NCBI RefSeq assembly: GCF_004854025.1
Contig: NZ_STGM01000001.1
Coordinates: forward strand, 620,001 to 684,000
Direction of reading: 5' to 3'
DNA: 64,000 nt
Origin: Microbacterium hydrothermale
Lineage (GTDB): Bacteria; Actinomycetota; Actinomycetes; Actinomycetales; Microbacteriaceae
How positions within the stretch are numbered: the first letter of the stretch is position 1; every line of letters begins with the position of its first letter. A model generated the notes under the pieces. That model worked only from the letters and a program-made list of their open reading frames with translations. It ran no database searches and was not told where the DNA came from. The position numbers and the translations under genes were made by a program. Positions 8,785 to 17,055 of this stretch are shown here, piece by piece.

Positions 8785-9695
8785 GCACGGGCCCCGTCGA
8801 GCAGGCGGGCGAAAAAGGAGTCGAGGTCGCGACCGCACGGAGCGATCTCGAGGACGGGGACGCCCACCTCGCTCACGACGGGGAGGAGATGAGAAGCGGC
8901 ATCCGCGAACGTCGCGAACTCGAGGATGAGCTGGTCGCGTGCGACTCGCGTGAGTCTCATACCGGGAGCAGGGGTCAGCCCCTCGCAGACCGACTCTGAG
9001 ATCGGGGCGTCGAAGCGGACGGCCCACACAGGCTTCCGCCCCGCACGCATGAGCTCCGCCGGAGTTCCCTGCCCCACGACCGTGCCACCGTCGAGGACCA
9101 CGATGTGGTCGGCGAGCACCTCCACCTCGCTCAACAGGTGGCTGGAGAGCACGACGCATCGCCTCGTCTTCTCGACCTCGACGAGCGCACGGACGTCTGC
9201 CCGTCCGACCGGGTCGAGCGCACTGCTCGGTTCGTCGAGGATGAGGATGTCCGGGTCCGTCACCAGCGCCGCGGCGATCCCGAGACGCTGGAGCATTCCG
9301 CGGGAGAACGCCGCGATTCTCCGCTGCGCCACAACCGTCAAGCCGCACGCGTCGAGCGCCGCGTCGACGCGCTCCGCTGCGCGGGCGCCGCCCCTGCGCG
9401 GAGCGCGTTGCGTCAGCTCCAACGACGCGCGGACCACCTCAGATGCACTCAGCCAGGGCTCGAACTGGGGCACGTCGGGGCAGAAGGCGACTCTCGCGTC
9501 CGGTTTCCCGAATCGCACCGAGCCGCTCTGCGGGGAGCTCAAGCCCGCCAAGATGCTGAAGAGCACCGTCTTGCCGGCGCCGTTCGGGCCGATCACCGCG
9601 GTCACCGCTCGGTCGGCGGCTTTCATTGAGACCGTGCGCACTCCGCCGCCGCCGTCGTAGGTGAGCGTGAGGTCGTCGACGATCATCGCGCTCAT
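8781..9695 (-). CDS. ABC transporter ATP-binding protein
   Basis: Nucleotide-binding subunit of 304 residues. Walker A G-P-N-G-A-G-K-T is near residue 38, the signature is the degenerate F-S-R-G-M near 138, Walker B L-I-L-D-E-P-S near 160, and the H-loop S-S-H near 190. The C-terminal ~90 residues form the extra domain common to ABC-2-type exporters of the CcmA/NatA group. Its start overlaps the PLDc_N stop and its stop overlaps the permease start. An in-frame ATG three codons downstream (9686) is an alternative start. Confidence 0.92.
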   Translation of the reverse strand: MSAMIVDDLTLTYDGGGGVRTVSMKAADRAVTAVIGPNGAGKTVLFSILAGLSSPQSGSVRFGKPDARVAFCPDVPQFEPWLSASEVVRASLELTQRAPRRGGARAAERVDAALDACGLTVVAQRRIAAFSRGMLQRLGIAAALVTDPDILILDEPSSALDPVGRADVRALVEVEKTRRCVVLSSHLLSEVEVLADHIVVLDGGTVVGQGTPAELMRAGRKPVWAVRFDAPISESVCEGLTPAPGMRLTRVARDQLILEFATFADAASHLLPVVSEVGVPVLEIAPCGRDLDSFFARLLDGARA

Positions 9696-9919
9696 CGGAG
9701 GTCCGCGTCTCGCAGTCGTGGGCCGCGACCGCGGCCGAGGACGAGGTAGAGGATCGCGCCGGCGGGGATGAACAGCAGCACGACGATCGCCCAGACGATC
9801 TTCGACAGATGCTGCACCGGTCCTCGCGCGATGTCGACGAGCGCCCAGCCGATGAGGATGATGAGCAGGACGAACACCGGCAGGAGGGGGAGGAGCGCGT
9901 CTGCGGGGAGGAGGTTCAC
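9692..9919 (-). CDS. PLDc_N domain mini-membrane protein
   Basis: A 75-residue protein with two membrane helices (about 8-28 and 42-60), a conserved W-A-L-V-D-I between them and a basic tail. This is the phospholipase-D-nuclease N-terminal (PLDc_N) fold, which in such single-domain proteins has no catalytic part; it is often found beside ABC exporters and bacteriocin immunity genes. Both ends overlap neighbours by four bases (ATGA), placing it firmly inside the operon. A membrane-partner or immunity-like role is inference. Confidence 0.82.
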   Translation of the reverse strand: MNLLPADALLPLLPVFVLLIILIGWALVDIARGPVQHLSKIVWAIVVLLFIPAGAILYLVLGRGRGPRLRDADLR

Positions 9920-10482
9920 GACGCGTCACCGGGCTCCGCGGCACGGGGGACATGCTCGTCCGCCTGCGGGAGGAGCACCGTGGTGAGGGTGCGTCGACGA
10001 CGATCGGGAGTGGGCTCATTGCGGAGGAGCGGCGTCAGCGCCTCCATCAGGGCTCGCCCGAAGGCATCGACCTCGGCGGCGCTGGCCCAGAAGGGGGCTT
10101 GCGCGAAGCTCACACGATCGGCGTGCAGGTCGTGATCTCCGGATGCGAGATAGGCGGCGAAATCGCGGATCACCCCGGAGGTGAACACGGTGAAGGCGGT
10201 GAGCGTCTCGTCGGGGCTCAGTTCGCTGACGTGGTCGGCGGACGGATTCTCCAGTCCCGGCCTCAGCCGGTACGCCTTCTCACTCGCTCCGCGAACCTGC
10301 CGTTCATCGACGACCTCGATGACGTCGTGTGCGACGAGGTGCGCGACGTGGCGATAGAGCGTCGCGATGGGGACGTCGGGCAGCATCTCGTGCAGTCGCC
10401 GAGTCGTTCGACTCTCGGCACCGAGGAGAGCCTGCACCACGCGCAATCGCACCGGGTGGAGAAGGGAAGAGGGGTCGCTCAT
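9916..10482 (-). CDS. winged helix-turn-helix transcriptional regulator
   Basis: A 188-residue regulator. Residues 1-70 form an ArsR-like winged helix: L-H-P-V-R-L-R-V-V-Q-A-L-L opens it, and I-A-T-L-Y-R-H-V-A-H-L is the recognition helix. The C-terminal part is helical, ends in an acidic tail and probably senses an unknown signal. It heads the operon regulator-PLDc_N-ATPase-permease and likely represses it. The start ATG is 6 bases after TACGGT (10494-10489 on the minus strand), so the message is probably leaderless, and a TATCA palindrome overlaps that promoter. Confidence 0.85.
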   Translation of the reverse strand: MSDPSSLLHPVRLRVVQALLGAESRTTRRLHEMLPDVPIATLYRHVAHLVAHDVIEVVDERQVRGASEKAYRLRPGLENPSADHVSELSPDETLTAFTVFTSGVIRDFAAYLASGDHDLHADRVSFAQAPFWASAAEVDAFGRALMEALTPLLRNEPTPDRRRRTLTTVLLPQADEHVPRAAEPGDAS

Positions 10483-10492
10483 GTCTCGACCG

Positions 10493-10512
10493 TATCAGTA
10501 TTGATAGTGATA
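10493..10512. promoter_or_regulatory. candidate operator of the ABC operon
   Basis: TATCA-GTAT-TGATA forms a perfect palindrome (10493-10506) and a further TGATA follows at 10508-10512. This AT-rich stretch, unusual for the region, starts 10 bases upstream of the regulator ATG and overlaps its -10 hexamer. Such placement would let the encoded regulator block its own operon; the binding protein is inferred, not shown. Confidence 0.5.
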
Positions 10513-10965
10513 ACGGTAGGGAAGTCACGCGGGGCGGAGTCGATCGCGGGCATCCACCTACGCCGGTCGCCCCCGGAGGCGCACCTCCCGCCGACGACCA
10601 CCCGGATCATCCGAGGGAAGCGCGGGAAGGCCGAGGGCGAACAACCCGGCATCAACTCGTGGACGGGCGAAGCCGAGCGCCCTGAGGGGAGGTCCGCAAT
10701 CTTTAACTGACATAATGTGCATTATCGGCTGTCTCTCGATCGCGCGTTTGGTCCGCTGTAGGGGCTGGCCCACGGTGCGTCAGCCTCAGTCGCTTGTCTG
10801 AGCGGAGAAGTTTGTCAGTGACGCGACACCTCCTACCGGCGCAGCGCGCGTACGGGCCTCATCGCCTCCTCGCCACAGTTGTCCGCCCGTTCGGATCCCG
10901 CCGTTTGCGGAAGTGAGAGGCTGAAGGGACATCGGCGCCCCTGCCGAGCCCCGAAGGAGGCAGCC
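10513..10965. other. long intergenic region, no convincing gene
   Basis: About 450 bases between the ABC operon promoter and the ferric-reductase-like gene. Short frames here, such as one of 71 codons on the minus strand (10558-10773), lack codon bias, ribosome sites and recognisable sequence. The notable element is an AT-rich palindrome at 10712-10725. The last part, up to the AAGGAGG at 10954-10960, should be the leader of the downstream gene. Confidence 0.5.
10712..10725. promoter_or_regulatory. AT-rich palindrome, Fur-family-like operator candidate
   Basis: ATAATG-TG-CATTAT is a perfect 14-base palindrome in a roughly 70 percent GC context. Its ATAAT...ATTAT half-sites resemble operators of Fur/Zur-type metalloregulators. 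It lies about 240 bases upstream of a ferric-reductase-like gene, but TAATGT within it could also be a -10 element. Assignment is speculative. Confidence 0.35.
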
Positions 10966-12396
10966 GTGAGGAACCGAATGGTGCCCGCGAGCACGTCGGA
11001 TCCTGTGCCTGCTCCCTCACCCCGCCCGCAGCAGGAGGATCGCGACCGATCTTCGCGTCGCCGGCAGCGGTCCGCAGTCATTCTGAGCGCCGCTTGTTGG
11101 GTTTCCGTCGTCGCCGCGGTGGTGGTGTTCCTCGGGTCGGGGAAGCCGGCGCAGGTCACCGATGTCGCCGGGGCGATCACCGCCGCGGGCATCGTGACGG
11201 GCCTCGTCGGCACCGATCTGTTACTCCTGATGCTCGTCCTCGCCGCCCGCATCCCCTGGGTGGACCGTACCTTCGGCCCGGACGTCACGATGAATTTGCA
11301 TCGCCGACTCGGCAAGCCCGCGGTCTACCTGATTCTGGGCCACGGCGCCCTGCTCACCGTCGGATACTCCCTCCGAGATGGACTCTCGCTCTGGCACCAG
11401 ACCCTGTCGATCTACTCAGGCGGCGACATGCTCCTGGCGCTCCTCGGCAGCTGCCTCCTGGTGCTCGTCGTGGTGACGTCCCTCGTTGCGGTGCGCCGCG
11501 CGCTCGCCTATGAGGCCTGGCATGCCATCCATCTCGTCAGTTACGCAGCCATCCTTGTCGCCTTGCCCCATCAGTTCTCGGCCGGACGGGTGCTCGCCGA
11601 GACCTCGCCGCAAGGCGTCTACTGGATCTGCCTCCACATTTTCGCGTTCGGGTCCATCGCTTGGTTTCGCGTGGCGGCCCCGCTGTTCGCCACCGACGCG
11701 CATCAGCTCCGCGTCGCCCGCGTGGAGACCCTCGGACCGGACGTCTTCTCGATCCACCTGTCGGGCCGCGACCTCTCGCGGCTGCACGTCCGCGGAGGCC
11801 AGTACGCGATCTGGCGCTTCTGGAGTCGCGGGACGTGGTGGCATGCGCATCCGATCTCGTTCTCCGCGGTCCCCACGGACACCGGCATCCGCGTCACCGT
11901 CCGCGCATCCGGAGCCGGGACGAGACGTCTCGCCGGGCTGCGGCCCGGAACACGGGTGTCCTTCGCCGGCCCCTATGGCGTCTTCACGGCCGCAACGCGC
12001 ACGGCCCCGCGCCTGGCCATCGTCGCGGGCGGCATCGGAATCACCCCCGTCCGCGCTCTACTGGAGGATCGCGATCTGGGCCCCGGCGAGACGACGGTGA
12101 TCCTGAGAGCCACCGACCGTTCTCACGCCTTCCTCTGGGACGAGGTACGAGCGCTCGTCCGCGCACAGGGCGGCACGGTCATCGAGATGCTGGGTGGACG
12201 AGCCGCAGGAGCACCGTCATGGATGTCCGCCGCCGCGGCGCACGGCCAGGCGACGATCCACTCGCTCCTGCCAGACCTGCACGCGTCCGATCTATTCGTC
12301 TGCGGCCCCGCCGCCTGGACCCGTCTCGTCGTTCATGACGCCAGAGCCGCAGGGCTTCCCGACGGGCGCATCCACGTCGAGAACTTCACCGGGTGA
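10966..12396 (+). CDS. ferric reductase-like transmembrane flavoprotein
   Basis: A 476-residue protein. Residues about 28-225 carry six membrane helices with paired histidines (H-R-R-L-G-K-P-x8-G-H-G and H-A-I-H-L-x10-H), fitting a heme-bearing ferric-reductase domain. Then comes a ferredoxin-reductase module: FAD site A-H-P-I-S-F-S near residue 300 and NAD(P) site G-G-I-G-I-T-P near 350, ending C-G-P-A-A-W. No C-terminal 2Fe-2S domain is present. It should pass electrons from NAD(P)H through FAD and heme across the membrane; the acceptor (metal, oxygen or flavin partner) is unknown. GTG at 10966 has a strong AAGGAGG site. FMN-binding or ApbE partners are not next to it. Confidence 0.85.
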   Translation: MRNRMVPASTSDPVPAPSPRPQQEDRDRSSRRRQRSAVILSAACWVSVVAAVVVFLGSGKPAQVTDVAGAITAAGIVTGLVGTDLLLLMLVLAARIPWVDRTFGPDVTMNLHRRLGKPAVYLILGHGALLTVGYSLRDGLSLWHQTLSIYSGGDMLLALLGSCLLVLVVVTSLVAVRRALAYEAWHAIHLVSYAAILVALPHQFSAGRVLAETSPQGVYWICLHIFAFGSIAWFRVAAPLFATDAHQLRVARVETLGPDVFSIHLSGRDLSRLHVRGGQYAIWRFWSRGTWWHAHPISFSAVPTDTGIRVTVRASGAGTRRLAGLRPGTRVSFAGPYGVFTAATRTAPRLAIVAGGIGITPVRALLEDRDLGPGETTVILRATDRSHAFLWDEVRALVRAQGGTVIEMLGGRAAGAPSWMSAAAAHGQATIHSLLPDLHASDLFVCGPAAWTRLVVHDARAAGLPDGRIHVENFTG

Positions 12397-12572
12397 GGCA
12401 CGCGCCGGCGAGCGAGAAACGGGCCGTCGCGACGACGCAGCTCGTCGCCGTGCGGGACATCAGGCGAACGGTGGCCCCGGCGCGGTCATTCTCCATCGCC
12501 GTGGATGATTCTGCGTCGACCCTGCGGGCCGTGTGCCGGGCCATTGGTTTCACGCAGGTGAGGAATGAGCGC

Positions 12573-13445
12573 TCAGCCTGTAGTGCGGGAGACGGCTTCC
12601 GTGACTCCCCGGGTGATCCGAAGGAATTCGAGTTTCTCCGCGTCCGGGCTGCCGGTGGGTGTGGAGTAGACGACGAGTTTGAGGTCTGATCCGGGGACGG
12701 TCAGCACGTCGCAGTCGAGGGTGATTGTTCCGACGTCGGGGTGGGTGATCGTCTTCTGGTCGGTTGTGTGGTGGCCGACAACCCCACGGGTCCAATATTC
12801 CTCGAAGACGGGGCTTGTCTTCCTGAGTTCGCGGATGAGGCTACGCAGACCAGGATCGTCCGGGTAGGTGCTCGAAGCGGTTCGGAGGTCTGCCACGATC
12901 GCGGCCCCGAACTGGTCCGCGCCGTTCGCGGACATCGACGGTCGCAGGTATCGACGAGTGTCGACATTCCCGAAGATCAGCCGGGCGAGGTTCCGTTGCG
13001 CCGTCGGCATCACGATGGGGTCGCCCTGGAGAGCTGACCAGAGCGGATTCCACGACAGCAGGTTCCAGTCGGCGGTGAACGCGGCCAAGGGGTTGTCGCC
13101 GAGGCGGGCGATGAGGCGCTGCACACCGGGCGGGATGTGGGCGCTGATCTGACTCTTCAGCGGCGGAAGCAGGCCGGCGGCCCGGTAGAGGTGGTCTCGT
13201 TCCGCGTCGTTCAGGTGCAGCGCCCGAGCGAGGGCGCCGATGACCTGGACGGAAGGGTTGGTGGCGCGGCCTTGTTCGAGTCGGACGATGTAGTCGACCG
13301 ACAGCCCTGCGAGGTCGGCGAGTTCTTCCCTCCGTAGCCCCGCCGCGCGCCGGGTGCGGCTGGCGGTGATGCCAGCGTCCGCAGGCGACAGACGATCCCG
13401 CCATGCACGCAGCAAGCTGCCCAGGGTGTCAGTACTCGTATCCAC
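12573..13445 (-). CDS. XRE/MmyB-family transcriptional regulator
   Basis: A 290-residue helix-turn-helix protein. Residues 28-80 hold the Cro/C1-type fold ([26 protein letters not shown]), followed by an MmyB-like ligand-binding domain starting around residue 105. Members commonly regulate a neighbouring SDR gene, and here an SDR is divergently transcribed across a 143-base gap. The start is GTG 13445, giving M-D-T-S-T as expected; the longer frame to 13607 runs through the promoter. AGGAG is only one base from this GTG, so the start is not certain. Confidence 0.88.
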   Translation of the reverse strand: MDTSTDTLGSLLRAWRDRLSPADAGITASRTRRAAGLRREELADLAGLSVDYIVRLEQGRATNPSVQVIGALARALHLNDAERDHLYRAAGLLPPLKSQISAHIPPGVQRLIARLGDNPLAAFTADWNLLSWNPLWSALQGDPIVMPTAQRNLARLIFGNVDTRRYLRPSMSANGADQFGAAIVADLRTASSTYPDDPGLRSLIRELRKTSPVFEEYWTRGVVGHHTTDQKTITHPDVGTITLDCDVLTVPGSDLKLVVYSTPTGSPDAEKLEFLRITRGVTEAVSRTTG

Positions 13446-13588
13446 ACTCCTAGCTTGCTCCTGCCGCTTGTTTTCTGGCTGGTACCGCTGGTCCCACTGT
13501 CGTGTAGAGCACTGGCTGACCTTCGTCTGCGCTGGAAAGGTCATTCGAGCACCGACCGGTGTAACGCATTCCATTGAAAGGGCCTGAC
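13446..13588. promoter_or_regulatory. divergent promoter region, XRE regulator / SDR
   Basis: A 143-base gap between head-to-head genes and therefore the site of both promoters and the probable operator of the XRE regulator. It contains the palindromic hexamer GGTACC (13491-13496) within a CAGC/GCTG-rich context; no clear extended operator stands out. Confidence 0.4.
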
Positions 13589-14509
13589 ATGGCTGCCACC
13601 CACACACTCGTCATGACCGGCGCAAGCCGCGGCATCGGACGCATCGCCGCCGAAACGATCCTGAAGAACGACCCCACAGTTCACCTCGTCGTCGTGGCCC
13701 GAGGAGACAGCGGTCGTGCCGTCGCCTCGGAGCTCAGCGCGGGCGGTCGCTCGGTGTCGTCGGTGTCGGCCGACCTCGGCTCTCTCAGCAGCGTCCGGTC
13801 CGCAGCGGCCGAGATCGCCACCCAACTTCAGCGCGGGGAACTGCCGCCACTGCGCGGTTTCGTCGGCAACGCCGGAATCCAGTACACCAACGCCCTCACC
13901 AAGGGAGCCGACGGGCATGAGGCCACCTTCACCGTCAACGTGCTCGCCAATCATGTCCTCATCCGCGCCCTCGAGAAGCATTTCTCAGCGGACTCGCGGA
14001 TCACCATCACCGTCAGCGACACCCACTTCGGCGACTTCAAGCACAACATGGGCATGGTCCCCGGACCGATCTGGCAGGCGCCGGAGAAGCTCGCGAAGAC
14101 GGCGGCGTTCGACAAGCCCGCCACCACAGCCGCCGGCCGCACCGCATACTCGACCAGCAAGCTGGCAGCGATCTACCTGGTGCACGAGTACGCCCGTCGC
14201 CTCCCGAACGGCATCGATGTCGTCTCGTACAACCCCGGGTTCGTTCCCGGCACGGGCCTGGCCCGCAACGCCGACGCCGTCTCGAGATTCATGATGAGCC
14301 GTGTCATGCCCCTCATGGCTCTCACCTCGATGGCGACCAGCCAGAAGGACGCCGGTCGCTACCTCGCCGACGTCGTCCTGGGGAAGACCCAGGCGCCGAC
14401 CGGTTCCTACGTCGACCGCGCAACGGTCGAACCGTCATCGGACGAATCATACGACCGCGCCCGCGAGGCAGAGCTGTGGGATGCCGTCGAAAAACTCACC
14501 GCAGCGTGA
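13589..14509 (+). CDS. SDR family oxidoreductase (RDH/protochlorophyllide-reductase-like)
   Basis: A 306-residue extended short-chain dehydrogenase. The cofactor motif T-G-A-S-R-G-I-G lies at residues 10-17, G-N-A-G near 97, and the catalytic Y-S-T-S-K near 190. The length and the P-G-F-V-P-G-T-G-L sequence after the active site fit the retinol-dehydrogenase/protochlorophyllide-reductase-like group. The start ATG 13589 has GAAAGGG at 13576-13582; the in-frame TTG at 13574 is rejected. Likely controlled by the divergent XRE regulator; the substrate is unknown. The next gene follows after 48 bases. Confidence 0.88.
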   Translation: MAATHTLVMTGASRGIGRIAAETILKNDPTVHLVVVARGDSGRAVASELSAGGRSVSSVSADLGSLSSVRSAAAEIATQLQRGELPPLRGFVGNAGIQYTNALTKGADGHEATFTVNVLANHVLIRALEKHFSADSRITITVSDTHFGDFKHNMGMVPGPIWQAPEKLAKTAAFDKPATTAAGRTAYSTSKLAAIYLVHEYARRLPNGIDVVSYNPGFVPGTGLARNADAVSRFMMSRVMPLMALTSMATSQKDAGRYLADVVLGKTQAPTGSYVDRATVEPSSDESYDRAREAELWDAVEKLTAA

Positions 14510-14557
14510 ACCTCCACACCACATCACCACGTCAGATTCGACGGGAAGGAGGCGATC

Positions 14558-14989
14558 GTGAGATCCCTCCTGGACCAGCGAGGAGACGAAGCCGAAGACC
14601 TCCTCGCCTGGGTGCGCACCCAGCCTCCCACTCCGACCCTGATCGTCGAGGCCGTGTCGCGGTGGGTCGACTCGTTCACGGAGGAGAAGCTGAACGGCAT
14701 CCGCTTCATCAGCGCGAACCCGTTGCTCATCTCCGGGCTGACGGGCCGCGATGAGCAACCTCGGGTCGGCGCGGGACTGTCGCTTCTCGCCGACGAGCTG
14801 GGTCGCCTGCTCCCCCGCCGCTCGCCGGAGGCGATCGTCCGACTCCGGATGGCGCTCCTGTCGATCAACGCGGCCGTCGCGGCCGCCGCGGCCACCGACG
14901 CGCCCGACTCCGCCGTCGTCGGCGCCGCGCGGCGGACGGCGCGCCTTCTGACCCACGACCTCGTCGCCGACGGAGAGCGCGACGGTTGA
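14558..14989 (+). CDS. TetR-like C-terminal domain protein lacking the HTH
   Basis: A 143-residue all-helical protein that aligns by eye with the ligand-binding half of TetR/AcrR (MftR-like) regulators: D-E-A-E-D-L-L-A-W-V-R-T-Q-P near the start, a helix with R-W-V-D-S-F, and a dimerisation-like helix R-L-R-M-A-L-L-S-I-N-A-A-V-A. The N-terminal helix-turn-helix is absent, and none is found in any frame upstream, where the SDR gene ends at 14509. It has its own well-spaced AAGGAGG site (14545-14551), so it appears intentionally translated rather than a random fragment. It could be a decayed regulator or a headless ligand-binding/inhibitory partner. Confidence 0.6.
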   Translation: MRSLLDQRGDEAEDLLAWVRTQPPTPTLIVEAVSRWVDSFTEEKLNGIRFISANPLLISGLTGRDEQPRVGAGLSLLADELGRLLPRRSPEAIVRLRMALLSINAAVAAAAATDAPDSAVVGAARRTARLLTHDLVADGERDG

Positions 14990-15034
14990 CCGGCACCGGA
15001 CCCGCTCCCCACCCGAACCGGCCCGCCCCGCACG

Positions 15035-15841
15035 TCACCCCCTGCCTGCTCCCGTCCCGGCCGGGGCGAAATCGAACACCTCCGCCAGGAACGCCTTCAT
15101 CGCCGCCCAGCTGCGCCGTTCGGCCGTGGCCTGGAACTGCGCGCCCTGCTCGGGTGCGTCGGCATCCGGGAGCGTGAAGGCGTGCATCGCGTTCGCGTAC
15201 GACACGAGCTGCCAGTCGACCGCCGGGGCGGTGCGCAGATCGTCCTCGAACGCCAGCATCGCGTCGTCGGGGGCGACGGGATCGGCCGCTCCGTGCAAGA
15301 CGAGCACCTTCGCCGTGATGCGCGCCGCCTCGCCCTCGGGCCCCGTGAGCAGGCCGCCGTGGAAGCTCACCACCGCGTCGACATCCGCGCCCGTGCGCGC
15401 GAGCTCGAGCACCGACGAGCCTCCGAAGCAGTAGCCGATGGCCGCGGTGCGAGCGGGATCGACCGACGGCTCGCCGCGCAGGTGGGCGAAGGCCTCGACG
15501 AGGCGCTTCCGCCAGAGCGGCCGATCCTGGTAGAAGCCCCCGGCGACGGCCGCGGCTTCTTCGGGGCTCGGGCGCACGTCCGCTCCGAAGACGTCCGCGG
15601 CGAAAGCGACGTAGCCGAGCCGGGCGAGCATCTCGCAGCGCATGCGCACGTAATCGGTCACCCCGAGCCAGTCGTGCACGACCATCACGCCGGGGTGCCG
15701 CCCCTCCCCCGCGGGCCGTGCGAGGTAGCCGCTGTAGGCGACGCCGTCGGCCTCGTAGGCGACGTCACCGGATTCGATTCCGGATGCCGGGACGGGCTCG
15801 CGATCGAGGATGGCGGTGAGGTTCGGAGCGTAGGTGGGCAC
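15035..15841 (-). CDS. dienelactone hydrolase family protein
   Basis: Alpha/beta hydrolase of 268 residues. The nucleophile elbow is G-Y-C-F-G-G-S near residue 145, giving the cysteine typical of dienelactone hydrolases; H-G-A-A-D-P-V-A-P supplies the Asp and Y-A-N-A-M-H-A-F the His. It should hydrolyse lactone or ester bonds in the cytoplasm, with no catechol-pathway genes nearby to specify the substrate. GTG 15841 is preceded by CAGGAGG, which decides the start over the longer frame to 15952. A TATCGT hexamer about 55 bases upstream may be its -10. Confidence 0.9.
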   Translation of the reverse strand: MPTYAPNLTAILDREPVPASGIESGDVAYEADGVAYSGYLARPAGEGRHPGVMVVHDWLGVTDYVRMRCEMLARLGYVAFAADVFGADVRPSPEEAAAVAGGFYQDRPLWRKRLVEAFAHLRGEPSVDPARTAAIGYCFGGSSVLELARTGADVDAVVSFHGGLLTGPEGEAARITAKVLVLHGAADPVAPDDAMLAFEDDLRTAPAVDWQLVSYANAMHAFTLPDADAPEQGAQFQATAERRSWAAMKAFLAEVFDFAPAGTGAGRG

Positions 15842-15999
15842 GCGGGCCTCCTGGGGGTCGGGGGAACGGCCGCACCGGCCGATGACCGGAACGATAGACC
15901 GCCGACCTCTGCCGCACCGGGGTCTTGCCCTCGCCGCCGGGGAGCGATCCATCCTCGACGCGTCCGGACCGCCGGCTCTCCCCCGCTACGCTCGAACCG

Positions 16000-16044
16000 A
16001 TGCCTCCGTTCCGCGCCCGCACCCCCCGGCGGGGTCGCGCGTGA
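16000..16044 (+). CDS. 14-residue leader ORF before the AEC transporter
   Basis: ATG at 16000 lies 7 bases after TACGCT (15987-15992), the spacing seen for leaderless starts in this window. It reads M-P-P-F-R-A-R-T-P-R-R-G-R-A then TGA at 16042-16044, which overlaps the transporter GTG (16041) as GTGA. Arg makes up 5 of the 14 residues. The transporter itself lacks a good ribosome site, so its translation may depend on ribosomes finishing this ORF. Real translation is inferred. Confidence 0.45.
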   Translation: MPPFRARTPRRGRA

Positions 16045-16970
16045 GCGGCATCCTCACCGGTTTCGCCGTCGTCGGTCTCGCGGTCGTCGTGGGATACGTC
16101 ATCGCGCGCATCGATCTGCTCGGGCCGCACGCGCGCCCGGTCCTCGGCCGGCTGACGTTCTTCGTGCTGTCGCCGTTCCTGCTGTTCACCGTGCTCGCCC
16201 AGGCCGACGTCGCGACGCTCTTCTCGGCGCTGCTGCCGGTGTCGATGATCACGGCCGCCGTGATCATCGCCGTCTCGGTGCTCGTGTCGGCGCTGATCCT
16301 TCGGCGGCCGGTGGGCGAGACGGTGATCGCGGCGCTGTCCGCCGGCCAGGTCAACAGCAACAACATCGGCATCCCGATCTCGCTCTACATGCTCGGAAAC
16401 GCCGCGTACTCGGCGCCCGTGATCCTGTTCCAGCTGCTCGTGCTGATGCCGATCGCGTTGGCCGTCCTGGATGCCGCGACCTCGGGCTCGCGCAACCTGG
16501 GGCGGATCGTGCTGCAGACGGCGAAGAACCCGATGCTCATCGCCTCGGCGCTCGGAGTGGTCGTCGCCCTGCTCGACGTCGATCTGCCGCCGATCGTCTT
16601 CGATCCCCTTCACCTCATCGCGGGCGCGTGCGTGCCGGTGCTGCTGATGTCGTACGGCATGTCGCTGTACGGCCAGCGCGTGCTCACCGAACCCGGGCGG
16701 CGCCTCGACGTCGTGATCGCCTCGGCGCTGAAGCTCGTCGTCATGCCGGCGGTGGCGCTGGCGGTCGCGCTGCTCTTCGGACTGCCCGACGACCAGGTCT
16801 TCATCGTGGTGGTGCTGGCCGCCCTGCCCACCGCGCAGAACGTATTCAACTTCGCGCAGCGGTACGGGGTGGGCGAGATCCTCTCGCGCGACGTCGTCTT
16901 CATCTCGACCGTGGGGTGTCTGCCCGTTCTGTTCGCGGTGGCGCTGCTGCTCGAGCACTCCCCCGCGTGA
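16041..16970 (+). CDS. AEC family transporter (auxin efflux carrier-like)
   Basis: A 309-residue membrane protein with ten predicted helices in two halves of five and a central cytoplasmic loop. Family features include G-Q-V-N-S-N-N-I-G-I-P in helix 4 and the P-T-A-Q-N-V-F motif near residue 260. Such proteins transport carboxylates (for example malate) across the cytoplasmic membrane; the substrate here is unknown. GTG 16041 gives V-S-G-I-L-T-G-F at the first helix. It shares four bases with the leader ORF stop. Confidence 0.88.
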   Translation: MSGILTGFAVVGLAVVVGYVIARIDLLGPHARPVLGRLTFFVLSPFLLFTVLAQADVATLFSALLPVSMITAAVIIAVSVLVSALILRRPVGETVIAALSAGQVNSNNIGIPISLYMLGNAAYSAPVILFQLLVLMPIALAVLDAATSGSRNLGRIVLQTAKNPMLIASALGVVVALLDVDLPPIVFDPLHLIAGACVPVLLMSYGMSLYGQRVLTEPGRRLDVVIASALKLVVMPAVALAVALLFGLPDDQVFIVVVLAALPTAQNVFNFAQRYGVGEILSRDVVFISTVGCLPVLFAVALLLEHSPA

Positions 16971-17055
16971 CGCCGCGTCGCGGTGCGCTCGCGGGACTTT
17001 CACCGTCGGGTCTAGGGTGAGGGTTGTTCCCAGCAATCACACAGAAAGGCTCGCC

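Noticed and set aside
10558..10773. 71-codon minus-strand frame in the long gap
   Set aside because: No ribosome site, no promoter at fitting distance, poor codon bias, contains the AT-rich palindrome.
12393..12689. 98-codon frame overlapping the ferric-reductase-like stop as GTGA
   Set aside because: Ends inside the convergent XRE gene, has weak codon bias and no recognisable feature; the overlap alone is not enough.
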